Source: Prevotella sp. P5-50
GTDB taxonomy: Bacteria > Bacteroidota > Bacteroidia > Bacteroidales > Bacteroidaceae
DNA: 64,000 nucleotides
Direction of reading: 5' to 3'
NCBI RefSeq assembly: GCF_002251295.1
Contig: NZ_NPJA01000021.1
Coordinates: 21,269 to 85,268 of the forward strand
The notes below the pieces were generated by a model. The model ran no database searches. It was not told where the DNA came from and saw only the letters and a list, made by a program, of their open reading frames with translations. The position numbers and the translations under genes are program-made. Shown here piece by piece: positions 56,169-64,000 of this stretch (the stretch's first letter is position 1; each line of letters begins with the position of its first letter).

Positions 56169-57710
56169 TCATCTTTGAATGTTCCAACTAATACAATGCA
56201 AAGCTCCTCCTTCTTTTGCTATTTCCGTCATTTCTAACAGATGTATATGACAATCAGGAAAGGCGTTTTTGACATACTGATACGCTATATTGTCTTCCTC
56301 GATATTGAAGGATGGCATAACAATATGCTTTCCAACCTGAAGAAAATTGATATATGCCCAGTTAAGTTCTTTACAAGGAGAAGAAACAATATCGTTGAAA
56401 CGCATTTCTGTGACAGAGAATCCATATTCTACCAGAATATCTTTTATCTCTTTTGCTTCTTCTGGATATTCATCACCATGGTTTCCCATTAGAATACGAT
56501 TATCTCCACACCACCTGAGAAAACCATCAGAGTGCCCATATTTATCAGTATCATCAGAGTTGAAATCTCCATGTAAAGTCCAAGGAATGATTATCACAGG
56601 ATGACCAAGTTCTGATTCCAATTTATGCTTGAACGCCATGTCTCCCTTTTCGTAATGATTTTCTGTATATACCTTATCAGTCATGACGATATAAGGGCCA
56701 CAACAAACCATATTACCACCATCAATAATAAGGTTTGTTTTCCGACAGTTTATACCCATTCCATGTAGCACTTTTGTGCAATCTGTTATTGTGTCAGCAT
56801 CGCCTGGTTTGTTGCTATTTACAAGATAATCTGGATAATAACGATACTTCACGAACTCTTCTTTTCCCAATTGAATGGGCATGTAGTCACGAGCCCAGTA
56901 ATCCTCCGTGTAATGTAACTCTTTTGTCGTTATTCCAATATCATTCAGCAAGTCAATAAGCCTATGATAGAACTCTGGATGGCCGTCACGTTTATCCTTT
57001 AGCCATGTGGAGAAATACACTTCATTAGTGTCGGAATCATGCATCAGATTTTCACAACGAACATACCTATATCTTTTCTCCTCGAATATCGCGAAGTCGT
57101 TGCATAGGAGTTCAAATTTTGGATATGACTCAAATTTTCCAATAATGCTACATACTTTTTTTTCAATGTTTTGCTGCTGCGTTCGAAGATTTTTTCTTTT
57201 CTCACATACATATGCTACACTGCCATTGTTATGTTCAACCAGGCGAGGGAAATCACCATCTCCACTAACTGCATTGAAAGTCCTGAAAAGCTCAGCGCAA
57301 GCCCATGGACCGTCCAGTATCTCACTGCCATCTTCCTTCGTTAATTTGCGTAGAAGAATTCCGCCGAAAGAAGCATTATCATCCAAAAAATAATGTTTTG
57401 AAGATTTCTTCTTGTCATTGGAGATGATTTTGGCTTTTATCGAACTTTCAAAATTTAAGTCAATCCCACCAAAATCGTTTATATACCATCGCATTGCCTT
57501 GGAGATACGTGGATGGGTAATAATGTCTCGATGGTTCTTGTTGTAATAATAGAACTCAATATCATTGAATAAATAGAGTGAGCCTTCGTACTCAATGACG
57601 AAACATTCAAACAACAATTTTGCTATATGGTCGAAATGTCGTTTGATGTCTGGTGCTGTATTACAGCCTTCAATAGACATTAATTGCTTTAGTTCTTCAA
57701 TTTTGCTCAT
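56169..57710 (-). CDS. Two-domain protein: unnamed N-terminal domain fused to a peptidyl-arginine/agmatine deiminase domain
   Basis: 513 residues from the ATG at 57710. Residues about 20-220 form the domain shared with the protein at 47613 (NDIEFYYYN, FGGIDLNF, SFGGILLRK, DGPWACAEL), with motif order reminiscent of methylpurine-DNA glycosylase (inference). Residues about 240-513 are a PAD_porph-type guanidino-group-modifying domain: HYTEDYWARDYMP, LIIDGGNMV, catalytic His and Asp in GHSDGFLRW, and catalytic Cys in GGALHCISW, so the active site looks complete. Likely acts on agmatine, free or peptidyl arginine, or another guanidine. No export signal. Starts 20 bases after the beta-lactamase fusion. 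Confidence 0.8.
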   Translation of the reverse strand: MSKIEELKQLMSIEGCNTAPDIKRHFDHIAKLLFECFVIEYEGSLYLFNDIEFYYYNKNHRDIITHPRISKAMRWYINDFGGIDLNFESSIKAKIISNDKKKSSKHYFLDDNASFGGILLRKLTKEDGSEILDGPWACAELFRTFNAVSGDGDFPRLVEHNNGSVAYVCEKRKNLRTQQQNIEKKVCSIIGKFESYPKFELLCNDFAIFEEKRYRYVRCENLMHDSDTNEVYFSTWLKDKRDGHPEFYHRLIDLLNDIGITTKELHYTEDYWARDYMPIQLGKEEFVKYRYYPDYLVNSNKPGDADTITDCTKVLHGMGINCRKTNLIIDGGNMVCCGPYIVMTDKVYTENHYEKGDMAFKHKLESELGHPVIIIPWTLHGDFNSDDTDKYGHSDGFLRWCGDNRILMGNHGDEYPEEAKEIKDILVEYGFSVTEMRFNDIVSSPCKELNWAYINFLQVGKHIVMPSFNIEEDNIAYQYVKNAFPDCHIHLLEMTEIAKEGGALHCISWNIQR

Positions 57711-57729
57711 AACTGAATATTTCGTTTTA

Positions 57730-59502
57730 TTATTTGTTACAAATAAATCCAATGGCATCTTTGACTGCTCTGTCAAATGCCGTATCCTGGCCGGGAACTG
57801 TGATGAAAAGATGTACGGCTCCTTTATATTCTATCCGTTGTATATTTCCGCACATCCTTTCTGCAAGATTCAATCCTTGATCGCGCAGAATGTCCCTTTC
57901 AGCAGCGATGAGCAAGGTTCTCGGAAGCATATTCAACACTTCATCACTACACAGGCCTACGCTAATGGCAGAACAGCGATTGTCAGCATTGATGGTGTAC
58001 GCCCGATTGAAAGCTTCCATGATTTCGGTATCCAGACCAAAGCCTTTACCATAGTGCTGCCATGATTCCGAACCATCGTCAAAAGCCTTTGTCACAGGGT
58101 AGAACAGAAGCAAGGATTCTATTTTGCCGCAGCATGTTTCTGACAAAGCCGTGGCCAAAGCAAGGTTGCCTCCCGAACTGTCACCGCCAATGGTGATGTG
58201 GTTGGCATCAATATGTAGCTCTGCAGCATGGTCGATGATGTAATTGACGGCAGAGATACAGTCGTCCAGTCCTTCAGGATAAGGATGCTCTGGAGCCAAG
58301 CGATAGTCAAGAGCGATGACTCTCATCTTGCCCGATGCAGCCAGGGCATCACAGAATCTTCCACAACTGTTGATGCTGCCAAAAGTCCAGCCACCTCCAT
58401 GCAGATACAACAATACAGGAAGGTGTTGGTCTTGACTTCCCTTGGGCTCATATAGGCGCATGTTTGGGGTAATCATCTTTGTTTCCACATGGTCAGAATA
58501 CTTGGGTGGAGCATTCCGGGCATTGCGGACAGCCATCAACGCTTTGTTATCTCCATCAATAGCACTGAGTATAGCCAATGTCTGTTTGTGTTGTAGGTCT
58601 GGCGGCATGTTGCGTAGGAATTTATCCGCCTGGATGCGCATCAAACATTGTTCTGCGATCTCTGCCACCTCTTTCTCCTCCTTTGACTTTTGCAAGAAGA
58701 TGGCAATAGACAAGTGAGAACCGTCGGGCAAAAGAACGATTCCAACATCGTTTCTGTCTTGTCTTCCGTCAGAAGAAGGAAAACCAGAACCTGTCTTGTG
58801 AATCAGTTTGCCGTCTTTGGGCAAGATTGCTGCTATGCGTTGCTTACCAGTATTACAATCTGCCATTGTATTCCAGATAAAGGAGAGATTCTTGTTGTCA
58901 TTCCTATGAAGATAGAACCACTCCAAGAGTCTGGTCATTTCTTTCGAAGTAGCTGAGTTTTCTATGGCTCTATGAGGATTCTTTTTCATCTCCTTCTCTG
59001 TCAGTCGCACATGGATGTCTTTGAATCCAAGCGTATGGATATATTTCTCTACTGCATCCGGTTGTCCACATGATGCAAACAAAAGGTCGCAAGCATTATT
59101 GTCGCTCTGCTGCAAAGACCATTCTATTAACTCAGCAAACGTGAAATAACGTGCCCCTTCAAATTTTGACAGCATGGGCGACCATGTCTCAGCGTCCAGG
59201 CTATCCTTGTGTACAAGAACAGAGTCGCTCAGTGTCAGTCCTTTCTTGTGCAAGTAGTCTGCTACGTATAAAGCCTGTGGAAATTTCATGACGCTATGCA
59301 TAGCAAAAACACTGTCCTCCTGATGACCGCAATACAAATCCCCATTCATCATGCTTGCCCCATATGAAAAATATGAGGATTGACCTTTCGCCTCTGTAGT
59401 CTGGATGTAAGCCAGGAAAAAGGTGAGAAGCAGAAAATGTAGGATTTCGCTCACACGTCGAGTCCCTTCTGTGGGGTTGAATATGATTTGATGTATCTTC
59501 AT
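57730..59502 (-). CDS. Class A beta-lactamase-like domain fused to an HSL-type alpha/beta esterase
   Basis: 590 residues. An N-terminal hydrophobic segment (ILHFLLLTFFLAYIQ) should export it. Residues about 45-290 are a class A beta-lactamase of the Bacteroidetes subclass A2 kind: SVMK (Ser70, Lys73), SDN (133-135), LTEKEM with the general-base Glu near 169, and KTG (236-238); all key residues are present. Residues about 340-590 are a hormone-sensitive-lipase-type hydrolase: oxyanion HGGGW (368-372), nucleophile GDSSGG (440-445), LAPEHPYPE, Asp in ERDILRDQG and His in GAVHLF. Both active sites look intact. No frameshift or stop separates them. Fifteen bases after the alcohol dehydrogenase gene. 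Confidence 0.88.
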   Translation of the reverse strand: MKIHQIIFNPTEGTRRVSEILHFLLLTFFLAYIQTTEAKGQSSYFSYGASMMNGDLYCGHQEDSVFAMHSVMKFPQALYVADYLHKKGLTLSDSVLVHKDSLDAETWSPMLSKFEGARYFTFAELIEWSLQQSDNNACDLLFASCGQPDAVEKYIHTLGFKDIHVRLTEKEMKKNPHRAIENSATSKEMTRLLEWFYLHRNDNKNLSFIWNTMADCNTGKQRIAAILPKDGKLIHKTGSGFPSSDGRQDRNDVGIVLLPDGSHLSIAIFLQKSKEEKEVAEIAEQCLMRIQADKFLRNMPPDLQHKQTLAILSAIDGDNKALMAVRNARNAPPKYSDHVETKMITPNMRLYEPKGSQDQHLPVLLYLHGGGWTFGSINSCGRFCDALAASGKMRVIALDYRLAPEHPYPEGLDDCISAVNYIIDHAAELHIDANHITIGGDSSGGNLALATALSETCCGKIESLLLFYPVTKAFDDGSESWQHYGKGFGLDTEIMEAFNRAYTINADNRCSAISVGLCSDEVLNMLPRTLLIAAERDILRDQGLNLAERMCGNIQRIEYKGAVHLFITVPGQDTAFDRAVKDAIGFICNK

Positions 59503-59517
59503 CTTTCCTTTATCTGT

Positions 59518-60552
59518 TTATTGAGTTATAGACACTTTGATGACTCCATCTCGCTTCTGCTCAAAGAGTTCATAGGCTTCAGCTATCCTCTCCAACGGAA
59601 AACGGTGGGTGATGAGCGGTGTGGTGTCAATCTTTTCCTCCTTGATGAGTTGCAGGATTTCCTGGCAATCACATCCATCCACACCTCCCGTCTTAAAGGT
59701 AAGGTTCTTGCCGTACATCTGAGGCAGAGGCAGTACCTGTGGCTCATCATAAAGGGCAACAACAGTCACTATTGCATTGGGACGAGCACATTGCCAGGCC
59801 AGTTGGAAAGTGTCCTTACCACCAGCCACTTCCAGTACTCGGTCAGCACCTCCATGGTCGCTGTGCTGCATTACGAAGTCGGAACATTCATCTGGAGTCG
59901 TCAGCAATACATCGGCGTAATGCGCTTTAACGAAAGCCCGACGTTCAGCTGATTGCTCACAGACAATGATGTGCTTGGGATGTTTCAGCATGGTGCAAAG
60001 CAAAGTGCAGATGCCTGTAGGTCCTGCTCCAATAATCAACACAGTGTCATCTGTAGAGATTTCGCTGATACGTGCCGCCCAGAAACCTGTGGCGAGGATG
60101 TCACCCACAAACAACGCCTGTTCGTCTGTAACACCGTCGGGGATATGGTTCAGTCCCTGCTGTGCCAATGGTACACGAACATATTCCGTCTGACCGCCAT
60201 CGATGCGGCAGCCAAGTGCCCATCCACCGTGTGGCGATGTACAGTTGTTCACATAGCCATGCTTGCAGTAGAAACATTCTCCACAGAAAGTTTCCACATT
60301 CACCGTCACACGGTCTCCTTTACAGAATCCTTGGACTTCACTGCCCAGTTCTTCCACGATGCCAACCATCTCATGCCCGACGGTGATACCAGGCACAGCC
60401 CTTGGTACGCTGCCGTGCTTGATATGCAGGTCACTTGTACAGATGCTGCTCATGGTCACACGGACGATGGCATCCGTAGGCTCCTGGATCATAGGCTTAG
60501 GCTTTTCAACCAATTCAAACCTACCTTTATCTATATATGTGTATGCTTTCAT
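59518..60552 (-). CDS. Zinc-dependent alcohol dehydrogenase (MDR family)
   Basis: 344 residues. Catalytic-zinc region SSICTSDLHIKHG and GHEMVGIVEELG; structural-zinc Cys set CGECFYCKHGYVNNC; NAD(P)-binding GAGPTGICTLL. Oxidises or reduces an alcohol/aldehyde pair; tetrahydrosorbitol- or threonine-dehydrogenase-like members have the same layout, so the substrate is open. Cytoplasmic. Sits inside the accessory operon, 21 bases after the PD-(D/E)XK-like gene. Confidence 0.9.
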   Translation of the reverse strand: MKAYTYIDKGRFELVEKPKPMIQEPTDAIVRVTMSSICTSDLHIKHGSVPRAVPGITVGHEMVGIVEELGSEVQGFCKGDRVTVNVETFCGECFYCKHGYVNNCTSPHGGWALGCRIDGGQTEYVRVPLAQQGLNHIPDGVTDEQALFVGDILATGFWAARISEISTDDTVLIIGAGPTGICTLLCTMLKHPKHIIVCEQSAERRAFVKAHYADVLLTTPDECSDFVMQHSDHGGADRVLEVAGGKDTFQLAWQCARPNAIVTVVALYDEPQVLPLPQMYGKNLTFKTGGVDGCDCQEILQLIKEEKIDTTPLITHRFPLERIAEAYELFEQKRDGVIKVSITQ

Positions 60553-60573
60553 TATTTACTCGTAAATTCGTTA

Positions 60574-61611
60574 TCATTTTGAATTTTCATGGATTCCTGC
60601 ACGGTTGATTAGCTTTTCCACTCGTTCAAAATCAAGGTATCTCTTTTCAAATCCTCGGAAGATGTCTATGTCGGGAAATTCTCTTATAAGCGCAGATACA
60701 AAATTCTCCAATGTTACAGATTGGAATTTGTATTTATACTCATCCTTTAGAATTGATCTTAGGCTACTCTCATCCTCCTCATTGCTTATGTTTTCTTTTG
60801 GAGACAATATGATGGATATAGAATCGTCAAGATGCTCATGTAGCCTTACTGTTTCGGTCAACAAGAAATTTCTATATACCTGTGAGAGTTTTATGTCTCT
60901 CTTGGTAATCCCTGCAATCCCTTCGTCCGTCAACAATTGAGAGATTCCAATGTTTTCCGTAGCTTGTCTTATAGCAAAAGACGGATTGGAAGCCGGATTC
61001 GTTCCCAATATGTCTGTATATTTTGTCTCAATTGCGATAATACCATGCTTTCCGTCTGTTCTCTCATACAAAAAATAGGCATCCATCGCTGTCTTGTCAT
61101 TCAGACATCCTGAGTAGTATGGGGGTATAAACTCAATACCTACTTCTGTGATTTTGTTGAATGTCGATGAATCTGAATTGGTGACTTGTCCTGCCACAAC
61201 TTTGGCAAGTTTGCTTCTCCCCTCATCTGTGTGAGCAATGTTCATCAGGGGAACAAACAAGTTGAATGCCATGGGTTGGCTTGACAGGAAATTATTGAAT
61301 AGCCTGTCCTCATTGATGGTTTCGTATGCTTTTTTTTGTTCGATACGCCATTTTGCATATTCGAAGATTTCCTGACTTAGAAAATTACATCCTGTATCAC
61401 TTCCGTCCGTTGCCAGATTGGGGTGAAAGTATGTTGTCCCTTTCTTTGTTATAGAACCACACGGAGAGCCCGATTCTTTTCTGTGCATAGCCTGTAGAAG
61501 ACGTGCTTTGCGAGTAAAGGCATTATCTGTCTTTACAAAATATCTGCGCTGAGGATTGACGGATGAATATGAAAGATAATCTTTCAGTTCGCATAGTTCT
61601 TGACTTTTCAT
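60574..61611 (-). CDS. PD-(D/E)XK-like putative nuclease (PGN_0703-like)
   Basis: 345 residues. The core DAYFLYERTDGKHGIIAIETKYTD fits the PD-(D/E)XK pattern (Asp, then ExK on the next strand). It resembles the Porphyromonas PGN_0703 group annotated as putative restriction endonuclease; I rely on memory of that family. The N-terminal part has a basic region (FTRKARLLQAMHRKESG). No methyltransferase gene lies near, so a classical restriction pair is absent. No signal peptide. Confidence 0.65.
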   Translation of the reverse strand: MKSQELCELKDYLSYSSVNPQRRYFVKTDNAFTRKARLLQAMHRKESGSPCGSITKKGTTYFHPNLATDGSDTGCNFLSQEIFEYAKWRIEQKKAYETINEDRLFNNFLSSQPMAFNLFVPLMNIAHTDEGRSKLAKVVAGQVTNSDSSTFNKITEVGIEFIPPYYSGCLNDKTAMDAYFLYERTDGKHGIIAIETKYTDILGTNPASNPSFAIRQATENIGISQLLTDEGIAGITKRDIKLSQVYRNFLLTETVRLHEHLDDSISIILSPKENISNEEDESSLRSILKDEYKYKFQSVTLENFVSALIREFPDIDIFRGFEKRYLDFERVEKLINRAGIHENSK

Positions 61612-61642
61612 ATTCTTACTGTGGCTTAAATTGTTTATACCT

Positions 61643-61942
61643 TTACTTCAAAAATGGGTCAATCGTTGCCAACAGCTCTGCTCTTTGCACAACGCCGCTT
61701 GTTCTCCAAAGTACTTCTCCGTGTCTAAACAACATGAGTGTGGGCACAGACTGTATGCCATACTGGTTTGCAGTTACCCCATACTTGTCCACATCTACCT
61801 TGATGATGCGGATTCTGTCACCCAGCAATTCCTTCACCTGCTCTAAGATGGGGTGCATCATCTTGCATGGCTGGCACCATGTGGCAAAGAAATCGACCAA
61901 TACCAGTTGGTCGCCTGATATAACGTCTTTGAATGTTTCCAT
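61643..61942 (-). CDS. trxA: Thioredoxin
   Basis: 99 residues, complete thioredoxin fold. LVLVDFFATWCQPCKMMHP carries the redox pair; the active site is WCQPC where E. coli has WCGPC. Also IIKVDVDKYG and the cis-proline loop SVPTLMLFRHG. Cytoplasmic disulphide reductant. Two bases after the YqiA-DUF1653 gene, so co-translated. Confidence 0.93.
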   Translation of the reverse strand: METFKDVISGDQLVLVDFFATWCQPCKMMHPILEQVKELLGDRIRIIKVDVDKYGVTANQYGIQSVPTLMLFRHGEVLWRTSGVVQRAELLATIDPFLK

Positions 61943-61944
61943 CT

Positions 61945-62745
61945 TTATCTGTCTATTTCTGTGAATCGGTTAAATGTCCTTCCGTCTCTTGTTATTTGCT
62001 CGAAAAACATCTTCTCGGGACGAACCCAGTATGCTTCCTCACCATATAGTGCTTGATATACTACCATGAGTTCCTGAGTTTCGCTGTCATATGCGGAATG
62101 GATATACTTGTACATTCCTCCCTTGAAGTGACGGAAAAATCTTTCTTCTTTAACTGAATACTCCATGAGTATCTTCTGTGCCAACGGGGCATACCAAGTC
62201 CTGACTTCCTGCTCTGTGGGCGTGTGTCCGCCAGGGAAGTGATAGCTGTTGTTATAGTGATGCAAGAACAACGGCTCAAAATGAGCCAGTGTGTCTTGTT
62301 CACCAAAGAGTCCCCACACACGATCCTTGTAATACGGATTGCAATAATCAAACTGTGTGGCTTCGAGTTCCCCAAACTCATTGATGAGTGATTCGTTGAT
62401 GACTATTGTCTGATTACCGTCCATACGCGGAGCCTTGTACTCATGTTCGCCAATGCGTTCTCTCAGGAAGTCCGTCATCTTGAAATGAGGATTGCCAAGT
62501 AGGGCGGGGATGCCAACGACAGGAGAAAGCATCTGTGCAAGGAAAGCCCCGCAACTGTTGCCTATGAGCAGGTCTGGCTTCTCCTTGTCGATAAGCATGC
62601 GTATGTATTTCAGTGCTTCCTTGGGATGGAGAGGCAGATCGGGAGTCAGCACGATGGCTTGCCCATCAAAGGCCTCCCTCAGTGCTCTCGCCATCGGACA
62701 GCTGCCAGTAGCAAAGAAACCATGTAGGAACAGTATCTTTTTCAT
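61945..62745 (-). CDS. YqiA-type alpha/beta hydrolase fused to DUF1653
   Basis: 266 residues. Residues 1 to about 190 match the YqiA/UPF0227 esterase-like family: ILFLHGFFATG, LIGNSCGAFLAQ (nucleophile Ser), GEQDTLAHFE and the His in FPGGHTP. Residues about 200-266 match DUF1653: RHFKGGMYKYIHSAYDSET, VVYQALYGEEAYWVRP, MFFEQI. DUF1653 is usually a separate small protein. Cytoplasmic. Five bases after the resolvase-like gene. Confidence 0.85.
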   Translation of the reverse strand: MKKILFLHGFFATGSCPMARALREAFDGQAIVLTPDLPLHPKEALKYIRMLIDKEKPDLLIGNSCGAFLAQMLSPVVGIPALLGNPHFKMTDFLRERIGEHEYKAPRMDGNQTIVINESLINEFGELEATQFDYCNPYYKDRVWGLFGEQDTLAHFEPLFLHHYNNSYHFPGGHTPTEQEVRTWYAPLAQKILMEYSVKEERFFRHFKGGMYKYIHSAYDSETQELMVVYQALYGEEAYWVRPEKMFFEQITRDGRTFNRFTEIDR

Positions 62746-62750
62746 GCTAT

Positions 62751-63401
62751 TTATTCTTTGTCTTGTGGATTGTCAGATATGCCCTTTCTCTTGATTGGCC
62801 CAGAATGATTGCCGCGGTTCAGCTTGATGCCATGTTTGTTCAGTATGCGGAACACAGAGCTTCGGCTTCTGAAACCGCTGGCTCTCCATACTTCATCAAT
62901 GGGATGACCTGCAACATACAGGTTGATGACTGTCTTTTCTCTGTCGAGCTTCTGCATCTTTGCTGACGAGACGGGAGGTAGTGACACTATCATCTTCTCC
63001 TGTAAATTGACGACATGCTCCGCAGACTTACGCAGGGGAAGAACCTCTTCCGGCAAAGCATCCATCATTTCCAATACATCGGACGGCCTTGTTTCGGGAA
63101 ACAGCTCGTTCCTTGAATCAATCTGGTCATGGATGCTGACAATACGGATGACCTTGACTTGGCAAAATTCCAGAAATGTTGCCAGTTCCCGACTGCCACG
63201 CAAGGCATTGGAAAACTTGGATATAACAAGTTCGTCGCCCCTTTGCAGGGCAACCATCAGTTGTTTCCACAATGGTCTGTTGCGTTCGTTCTCGTCACTT
63301 TCTTCAACGATACGGATGCAACCATAGTCGTTCATCCACTTTCGGTCTTCCTCCAGTTTGTCATACTGAGAGGTTGCCATTATGTAGCCCACTTTTGCCA
63401 T
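62751..63401 (-). CDS. Resolvase/invertase-like protein with altered active-site positions
   Basis: 216 residues. The N-terminal half follows the serine recombinase fold (VGYIMATSQYDKLEED, ELVISKFSNALRGSREL, IRIVSIHD). Where active members read YARVST, this reads YIMATS: the Arg is Met and the catalytic Ser position is Thr, with a Ser one place later. The C-terminal region (EKTVINLYVAG, IDEVWRASGFRSRSSVFRIL) is a helix-turn-helix. It is first in the accessory operon and may act as its DNA-binding regulator rather than as a recombinase. Shares general layout with small Bacteroidetes recombinase-family proteins. Confidence 0.75.
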   Translation of the reverse strand: MAKVGYIMATSQYDKLEEDRKWMNDYGCIRIVEESDENERNRPLWKQLMVALQRGDELVISKFSNALRGSRELATFLEFCQVKVIRIVSIHDQIDSRNELFPETRPSDVLEMMDALPEEVLPLRKSAEHVVNLQEKMIVSLPPVSSAKMQKLDREKTVINLYVAGHPIDEVWRASGFRSRSSVFRILNKHGIKLNRGNHSGPIKRKGISDNPQDKE

Positions 63402-63797
63402 ATCAAAATATATTATTGACTGATAATTTGATAGTTATATGCCTATAGATAACAGAAAAGTCAAAACTTAATCTTAAATAGATATGATTCACATGCAAAG
63501 GTACACAATAATATTCAGAATCATTATTATACTGATATTTTTTGTTTGACAAACCCATAGAATCATACATGATTTCACACACATAAAGATAAAAACAAAA
63601 TATCATACTAAAGAGAGTATGAAATATACCTAAAATCCGCAAGCAATCTCAATGGCAATCTCAATTGCAGTAAAGAGCTTGAACACTATGCATCATGATA
63701 GTATGAGCGTGAATTTTGTCCGATTTGTGCATACCTTCCCCTTACCCCACAATGCGACTTGAGGCAATACGCAGATTAAAACCATAAGGAACGGACT
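63402..63797. other. AT-rich region upstream of the accessory operon
   Basis: Carries the -7 box at 63496-63503 and otherwise no gene. Between 63735 and 63797 lies the presumed end of the IS1380-type element (candidate end near ACCTTCCCCTTACCCCACAA), but its partner end is outside the window. Confidence 0.5.
63496..63503 (-). promoter_or_regulatory. -7 box upstream of the accessory operon
   Basis: Minus-strand TACCTTTG, about 95 bases before the resolvase-like ATG. No TTTG at the expected -33 distance. Confidence 0.5.
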
Positions 63798-64000
63798 TTA
63801 TCCGAATCCAGTTTTGAAAGGTCTTGCATAAGCCCGGTTTTCAGTATAGATATTCAGCACGTATTGCCTTGCTGTCATGATCCACTTGGCAGGTACGGAG
63901 ATGAATCTGAAGACAAAAGCCTTTATGCGACTCGTTTTCTTGAGCCCAAAAGCCTTGGTGTCAAGCCTGCTCATGATGGTCTTGTAGAAATTGTGTATCA
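63798..64000 (-). CDS. IS1380-type transposase, C-terminal end (runs off window)
   Basis: The minus-strand frame from the right edge to TAA at 63798-63800 reads NFYKTIMSRLD, FGLKKTSRIKAFVFRFI, SVPAKWIMTARQYVLNIYT and ends RPFKTGFG. This is the usual C-terminus of IS1380-family DDE transposases (KKTSRIK...F.FRFI.VPAKWI). About 67 codons are in the window; it cannot be judged whether the whole gene is intact. It marks a mobile element next to the accessory operon. Confidence 0.8.
   Translation of the reverse strand, partial: IHNFYKTIMSRLDTKAFGLKKTSRIKAFVFRFISVPAKWIMTARQYVLNIYTENRAYARPFKTGFG

Noticed and set aside
60574..61611. Restriction-modification system
   Set aside because: The nuclease-like protein has no methyltransferase or specificity gene nearby. 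It is listed as a putative nuclease only.

Overview
The window reads as chromosomal DNA of a Bacteroidota bacterium, most likely Prevotellaceae (Prevotella/Segatella type). The evidence is the repeated promoter form TTTG-N19/20-TAnnTTTG with TACCTTTG or TATCTTTG boxes, an ISAon1-type insertion sequence, a BspA-like leucine-rich repeat protein, DUF4827, a Nudix-type arabinose regulator and typical Bacteroidetes versions of PurF, DXS and ABC-F proteins. The window starts inside metH and ends inside an IS1380-type transposase. No CRISPR array, rRNA or prophage was seen.

Layout. 1-7.5 kb (+): the end of a methionine synthase that stops before the reactivation domain, a secreted family-10-like glycosidase, a sugar nucleotidyltransferase, a DHH phosphoesterase, a DUF4827 lipoprotein and glmM. 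7.6-9.0 kb: a decayed ISAon1/ISL3 element with readable terminal inverted repeats. 9.0-10.1 kb (-): tRNA-Lys(CTT) and an acidic-tailed protein of unknown role. 10.7-25.3 kb (-): a sugar block. It holds an arabinose operon (aldose epimerase lipoprotein, SSS transporter, Nudix regulator AraR, AraD, AraB-type kinase, GH51 arabinofuranosidase, transketolase, RpiB) and a galactose set (galK, FHS-family transporter, cytoplasmic epimerase). No arabinose isomerase gene lies in the block. 25.4-30.2 kb (-): folC, dnaJ, grpE and an ABC-F ATPase. 30.8-44.8 kb (+): uxaC, glmS, purF, carA, carB, a receiver-histidine kinase and ppdK. 45-49.4 kb (+): accessory genes (Fic protein, BspA-like protein, a small protein with a domain shared with a gene at 57 kb, a His/Lys-tailed secreted protein). 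49.4-52.8 kb: a divergent DXS, a broken aldo/keto reductase and a PepSY-like protein.

52.9-63.4 kb (-) is the most unusual region. Fifteen tightly packed genes, many with start/stop overlaps, run in one direction. In order of transcription they are: a resolvase-like protein lacking the usual catalytic residues, a YqiA-type hydrolase fused to DUF1653, thioredoxin, a PD-(D/E)XK-like protein, a zinc alcohol dehydrogenase, a class A beta-lactamase fused to an HSL-type esterase, an unnamed N-terminal domain fused to a peptidyl-arginine/agmatine deiminase domain, a small Cys-rich protein, DUF4186, a small HTH, a short unknown, a flavin reductase, a metallo-beta-lactamase-fold protein, a 59-residue HTH protein, and an RNase H-like protein that seems to have lost catalytic Asp residues. 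The fused deiminase protein and the separate protein at 47.6 kb share a domain whose motif order resembles methylpurine-DNA glycosylase. This is inferred by eye only. I regard this operon as the best candidate for an undescribed system; a stress, detoxification or DNA-damage role is a hypothesis.

Other structure worth attention: two adjacent arrays of four 11-bp units upstream of uxaC, a perfect 14-bp inverted repeat inside the histidine kinase promoter, a dispersed palindromic repeat found once between genes and once in frame inside the RNase H-like gene, and terminators whose hairpin loops contain the stop codon of the preceding gene.
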